Shown piece after piece: positions 59,231 to 64,000 of a stretch of DNA of 64,000 nucleotides. This DNA comes from Strongylocentrotus droebachiensis (Eukaryota > Echinodermata > Echinoidea > Camarodonta > Strongylocentrotidae). The position numbers and the translations under genes are program-made. Where the stretch lies: the NCBI GenBank assembly GCA_035222895.1, contig JAVYIG010000110.1, forward strand, positions 80,001 to 144,000. Direction: 5' to 3'. Below the pieces are notes generated by a model, which searched no databases, was not told the DNA's origin, and saw only the letters and a program-made list of their open reading frames with translations. Position 1 is the first letter of the stretch, and each line of letters opens with the position of its first letter.

Positions 59231-60084
59231 ATGCCGTGTACCCGACGTTCGCAAAGGCAGTGTGAAGGCAGTTCTCTGGTTATTGTACTCAGTTATACAC
59301 CCACTATTCACTAACAATCCGCGAATAATGTTCCTCACCGTGTACAATTATTGAACTTCTTTAACCTTTGTTCACCATCCTGTTGTACCCTGTACTAGTG
59401 AGGCTTCTTATCATAGAAACATCATTTTCACATTCCTTTTTCTATTCCTCTAACTCCTAATCCAACATTCCTTCTGTAGGCCTTAACAATGTGTTTATCC
59501 ATAAATAACATTCTAGTTCTGGAGAAGATCAAATATACATGTATATGACTGAAAATATATGAAACTCAAAATGATCAGTTCATTTCTTGCTGGCTCTATA
59601 AATGCGTATAAATTGAATTTGGAATCCATCAAGAGTTTGTTCTCATCGGCTAATAAATAAACGGAAATTCATGAAGAACTTCCTCTTTTTCTTTTTCTTT
59701 TAATTTCATTAAAAAAAAAATGTTTTAAAAGTAACCAATAGTTCAAATTGGAAAACCTATCCGCATTTTCTTTTTAAAAATTACACCTTATTTTACATTT
59801 GAATGGAAATTGAACTTAGGCACTCATTCACTCATCCGATTAAGATCTATTCATACAATTAACATGCAAGTTAGTTTCTTTCGTGCTTCTTTGAAATACA
59901 CACACGCGGGCGTTATCTTACACGCACACTTATCTAGTCATACACCCCAGGTGCATATAACCATTCTCTCTCTCTCTCTCTCTTCCATGTTTCTATTAAC
60001 AAAAAAAGAAAATTATACACACACCTGTCCACCTACATCCACACCCATGCGCATATAAAATTCTCCCCCTCTCTCTTTCTTTCA

Positions 60085-60425
60085 TGTTTCTTTAAAATTA
60101 ATCCATCACAAACACCACACACACTACATAAAATAAGGATGAATTACATGTTCTTTGCTTCCTTCTCCTCTCTAGCTGTCCAATTTTGCGTCACTGGTTT
60201 CATAAAATTACTTCTTTCAATACGTCTGTTGTTGATCAGTAATGGCGGCTTCAAAACCTGGCACATATACATGCATACAAGTACAACCAATTCTCAAATA
60301 GCTGTCTGCATCGTATTGAATGCGTAGAGTGTTCACGGGGATTCCCCAGTAGTGCGCAATACCAACTGGTAAGAAATTCCGACCGTGCACTGCTTACGCG
60401 TCCGTGTGTTATTTATCATACACTA
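60085..60425. repeat. Local duplication, copy A (empty site)
   Basis: Shares AAGGATGAATTACATGTTCT, TCAGTAATGGCGGCTTCAAA and AGCTGTCT with copy B at 60640-61415. The sequence is continuous at the point where copy B carries a hAT MITE. Confidence 0.82.
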
Positions 60426-60639
60426 TAAAATGGGTTCAAGGATGTAGTTAATGAGAAGCGTGAAAATGAATCACGTGATCGTGCATTATTTTTTACTATC
60501 TGCACGGTACCATCTAAATGGGGTTCATTTTGGTGATAACAACCGTGGATGAAGATTGCGGGAGACATCTTACGGCCTTGCTAAGTAAGATTGTCGACCC
60601 ATTTTATAAAACAAATAGTACAAAAGTATTTTTTTTTTT

Positions 60640-61415
60640 TAAGTTTCTTTAAAGTTAATCAAATTATTACCATTCACACACACAAATACTCATCCACCAC
60701 ACTCCCCCTCCTCCTATCTCACTCTCTTATAAATATATTCATAAGGAAATATATCCGGATCAAAGACAAGTTTAATCATACAGAACAATAAGGATGAATT
60801 ACATGTTCTTTGCTTCCTTCTCATCTCTGTCCAATTTTGCGTCACTGGCTTCATAAAATGACTTCTTCTCAGTGGCGTACGCAGGATTTTTTCAAGGGGG
60901 GGGGGGGTTAAAATCGGGCCCAAAATTTCGCAACGACTCAGCCAGTCGCTGAATAAGCGGGGGGGGGGGGGGGGGGGGGGGGTAAGAGGAAACTTTATTT
61001 TTATTTTTTTTGGTCTCGAAATTTGAAAATTTGACATTTTGTTCCGTTGGGGGGGGGGGGGGTAAGGTCACCTTTTTTAGGTCACCCATTGGCAAAACTA
61101 AAAAAAAAAAAAAAACGCAAAAGGGTGGGGGGGGGGGGGTTCCCAAAAAAAATACATAAAACAAACACATACAAAAAACTCAAGGGGGGGGGGGGTTTAA
61201 CCCCCCCCCCCCTGCGTACGCGCCTCCTTCTTCCAATAAGTCTGTTGTTGATCAGTAATGGCGGCTTCAAAACCTGGCACATACAAGTACAGCCAATTCT
61301 CAATAGCTGTCTAGAACGTGTTCAGTGCGTTAAGTGTTCACGGGAATTCCCCAGTCTTTCGCAATAACAACTATGAAGAAACTGCTTACGCTTCCGTGTG
61401 ATATCTATCATACAA
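60640..61415. repeat. Local duplication, copy B (filled site)
   Basis: Diverged copy of 60085-60425, enlarged by the hAT MITE at 60870-61226. Confidence 0.82.
60870..61226. mobile_element. hAT MITE with G/C tracts in copy B
   Basis: The left end CAGTGGCGTACGCAGG is matched by CCTGCGTACGC near the right end. The flanks are CTTCTTCT on the left and CTTCTTCC on the right, a 7-of-8 target duplication; copy A shows one such site. The interior is G-tracts and A/T-tracts. Confidence 0.8.
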
Positions 61416-63535
61416 TGGCTTTTTTGTTGTTGCTCTTACGCACCATAAGCACACTATGTATTCAGCATACAATGGTCTGACAAGCTGCAGCTAATACTTA
61501 TAATGTGAGATCCTGTGATATATAGTTGTACACAAGTCATGTACAGAAAATGTGTGTATACTATACTTATAGTAAACTGACATGAAAGTTATGTTAACAA
61601 AATTAACTTTAATAATTCAAATCAGTTCAAAATGTTTTTTTATTAAAAACAAACGTGCGTCTCAACATAATGTTAAATTGTTTATAGTTTACAATAATTA
61701 CAAAAAATAACAATCAACACAATTTTACCAAATGTAGTTTTTACCTTCTCGGCTATTATTTACCCTCATTGAAAAGGAAACGTTTTGTTATTGAATCAAA
61801 AGTATTTCCAATTAACGCTCCGTGCATGATACATGTATAACTTGGTACGTCACATCTAAAATGGCTGCGTCCATGTCGTGTTAAAAGGCATAACATGATG
61901 CCAAGCAATCCACAGCCACATACATCGTCCCTTGTTGAACTAAGTGCATGACCGTGAGCTATTTCGTTTTGCCCCTCCTATTTTGTAAAGTAGCAAACAT
62001 AACTTTAAAAGAAACACATTTGGATACGAATTTTGAGCCATTAGGGCTCATCTGCATATCTTAGATAATGTTTGTTATAACCTCTTATTTAACATTAAGT
62101 ACAGAGGACCATTCTCATCTAATTACAAAGGAAAGAAAAATACAAAGCACATTATTGAAGTAATGAACTGTAACTGCATAACGAAAAAAACAAAGCAAAG
62201 AAAAAGTTACACAAACTTTCATAGTAATCTCTGACAATATCTAATAAAAAACAAAAAAGAACGTAATCTTTCATTTTCATAATGAAATGAAAAGGCTTTT
62301 TTCTGTGGAAAATGAAACACTCCAGAACTGCAATGACTTGCCTACATATCAGGGTATTTCAGTTATTTCATAAAACACAAATAATTATTATGAATAAAAT
62401 ATGGGTACATCTTGTTTTTATATTAATCAATGATTTCTTTTCAGTTTTAATAGCATGTCCATTCAAACAAACAAAATAAAAAGGAAATAAAAAATTAAGG
62501 ATTCTAGTACATTGATTAGAGAGATACAAACCTCCACATTTGAATTCGATCTGAATATAATGCATCCTGCTTGTTTATCTACTACTCACACTGGATGAAT
62601 GTAGTAAGTTTCACATTCATAACACCAGCTTATACTTAAGCAACAACATGATAAACTGTTGTTAAAGGTACTATGTCCCATTTGCAGGCCAAACAAATGA
62701 AAAGGTTAAATTCCAACGGCATTTGAAAGATAATACTAATTTAGAACTTCCCTAAAAAACGGATGGCTTGAAAAAAATCTTTAAGTGGGAAAATAACGAC
62801 TATTAGTTATTGAATCGACTTAAGAGCTATAGAGCCAGTAAGTAATAGTCTGATTTTCAGACCATTGTACCGAATGATCGTACGTTTTATGCTGCGCAAA
62901 GATTCAGTCAGTTGAAATTTGGCCATTACAAGAAGTGGGTTATTGATGTAGACAAATGCTCATGTACCCTTTACAGCTCATTTTATGTATAAAGAAGAAA
63001 AAAAGCCAGTCAGTCACTCAATAGTGTCTGCCAGTGAAGTCTAGCAAGTAAACGGGTTTCCTTGCATAATTTGAATATTAGGACACTGCGAACGTTTAAA
63101 TTTCACAGATAGGACATACATGACATATTTATAATTCCTGCAAAGTTCTACATAATTTGATGTTGGCTGCAAAAGGGACATTGTATCTTTAACATACGGA
63201 GTAACCTGTCCTAGTTATAATAAACATTGTTTTTTTTTATTTGTTATTGAGATTTGGAAACATGGTGTTACAAAAAGCGGTTTATTTAAGCAGGTTTTAT
63301 GATTTTTATTATGAGTTTTATGTTTTATGATTTGAAATGTTTGCCAGTCTTTGACATCATAAATTAAACAATTTAGTCTTCATGTTCAATTTTCATAAAC
63401 AAAAGCTCCCATCAATATTTAATAAAATGTTTAAAACAAATTCTTTTTACCATTCTTACGAAACCAGAAATAAAGCAAACTATCATTACCCCTTTGTACG
63501 TAGCCTACTTCCTTGACCCAACATACTTTAAGATT

Positions 63536-63899
63536 CTAGGGTATACATGATTGGAATTCCTTACCTTATAATTTAAAAAGTAGTTCAACCCTAACAAAGT
63601 TTAAATATTCATGTAAACAGTTCTTGTTTCAACATGCACTGAGTAGATTTTTCTGTACAATGTTCTGCCTGCGGTGTGTGTTAGTGTGTCTGTGTGCATG
63701 TGAATGAATGGGGGTGGGTGTATGTTTGTTTCGATAAGTTTTACAATATTTGTTACAATAATTTGCTTGTATTTTTATTTTTGTACAGGGCCCCATTCTC
63801 ACAAGCTTTGCTTTTCTTGGGGTCCTTACGATTTTGCTGTTAATTTGTTATGTATTTTACTTTGAATTTTAATGGAAAATAAATGAAATGGAATGAAAT
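63536..63899 (+). mobile_element. CR1/L2-like LINE C-terminus and 3' tail
   Basis: Encodes a DWNSLPYNLKSSSTL-like phrase and FKYSCKQFLFQHALSRFF, the usual C-terminus of CR1/L2-group LINEs. A 3' UTR with GTACAGGGCCCC follows, then a terminal repeat of AAATGGAATG type. Confidence 0.7.
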
Positions 63900-64000
63900 G
63901 TTTTGCCCTTTGCGTTTAGAGAAGAGATTCAAAATCAAACGTGCTATTTATTGTACAAATGGCATGAAATCTACTCAGGAATCAGGGATAAATAGTGTCG

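Larger units (their letters stand above)
58328..64000. other. Upstream region of the MIB-like gene
   Basis: No further gene was recognised. It contains an RTE LINE 3' end at 58745-59230, a local duplication at 60085-60425 and 60640-61415 with a hAT MITE in the second copy, and a LINE C-terminus and tail at 63536-63899. A MIB-like promoter or 5' leader exon could lie here, but I cannot point to one. Sequence from about 61420 to 63530 shows nothing recognisable beyond AT-rich DNA. Confidence 0.5.

Overview
The window is animal nuclear DNA: AT-rich, intron-rich, GT-AG introns, and crowded with microsatellites, tRNA-derived SINEs, decayed LINEs, one Ty3/Gypsy-like fossil and many miniature inverted-repeat elements (MITEs). 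The protein families and the repeat style (hAT MITEs with CAGTGGCG-type ends and long G/C tracts, RTE and CR1/L2-like LINEs) suggest a marine invertebrate deuterostome, most likely an echinoderm such as a sea urchin. This is an inference; no sequence search was run.

Three host genes can be rebuilt exon by exon. (1) 887-6867, minus strand: the 5' part of a secreted pancreatic-lipase-family gene. It has a signal peptide exon, two N-terminal exons and the exon carrying the GHSLG nucleophile; the gene runs off the left edge. (2) 16584-18776, plus strand: a two-exon, 347-residue class A (rhodopsin-like) GPCR. (3) 34517-58327, minus strand: a 17-exon MIB2/Mind-bomb-like gene. All exon phases join and give a 955-residue model: MIB/HERC2 domain, ZZ zinc finger, an unrecognised segment, SH3-like MIB repeats, ankyrin repeats, a coiled coil and a C-terminal RING. 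The RING keeps only about half of its zinc ligands, and only one MIB/HERC2 domain is seen, so this may be a divergent or catalytically weakened member of the family.

The rest is mobile and repetitive DNA. In the lipase introns lie a 2.2-kb non-autonomous hAT-type element that has swallowed a GC-rich tandem repeat array, a tRNA-derived SINE, and a TA-flanked MITE that ends three bases inside a splice donor. Between the lipase and GPCR genes there are G-tract hAT MITEs, a TAG trinucleotide array and a 5'-truncated LINE that splits a 51-bp minisatellite. Between the GPCR and MIB genes there are a foldback element, LINE tails, an unrecognised duplicated ~600-bp repeat and a LINE relic pierced by three different MITEs. 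Inside the MIB-like gene, one 7-kb intron carries a 916-bp foldback and an RTE LINE split by a young Ty3/Gypsy-like fossil plus a LINE tail; another intron begins with a minisatellite whose units copy the neighbouring splice donor. Upstream of the MIB-like gene, a local duplication preserves both the empty and the filled state of a hAT MITE insertion.

The three genes show no functional link to each other. Nothing bacterial, operon-like or CRISPR-like was seen.
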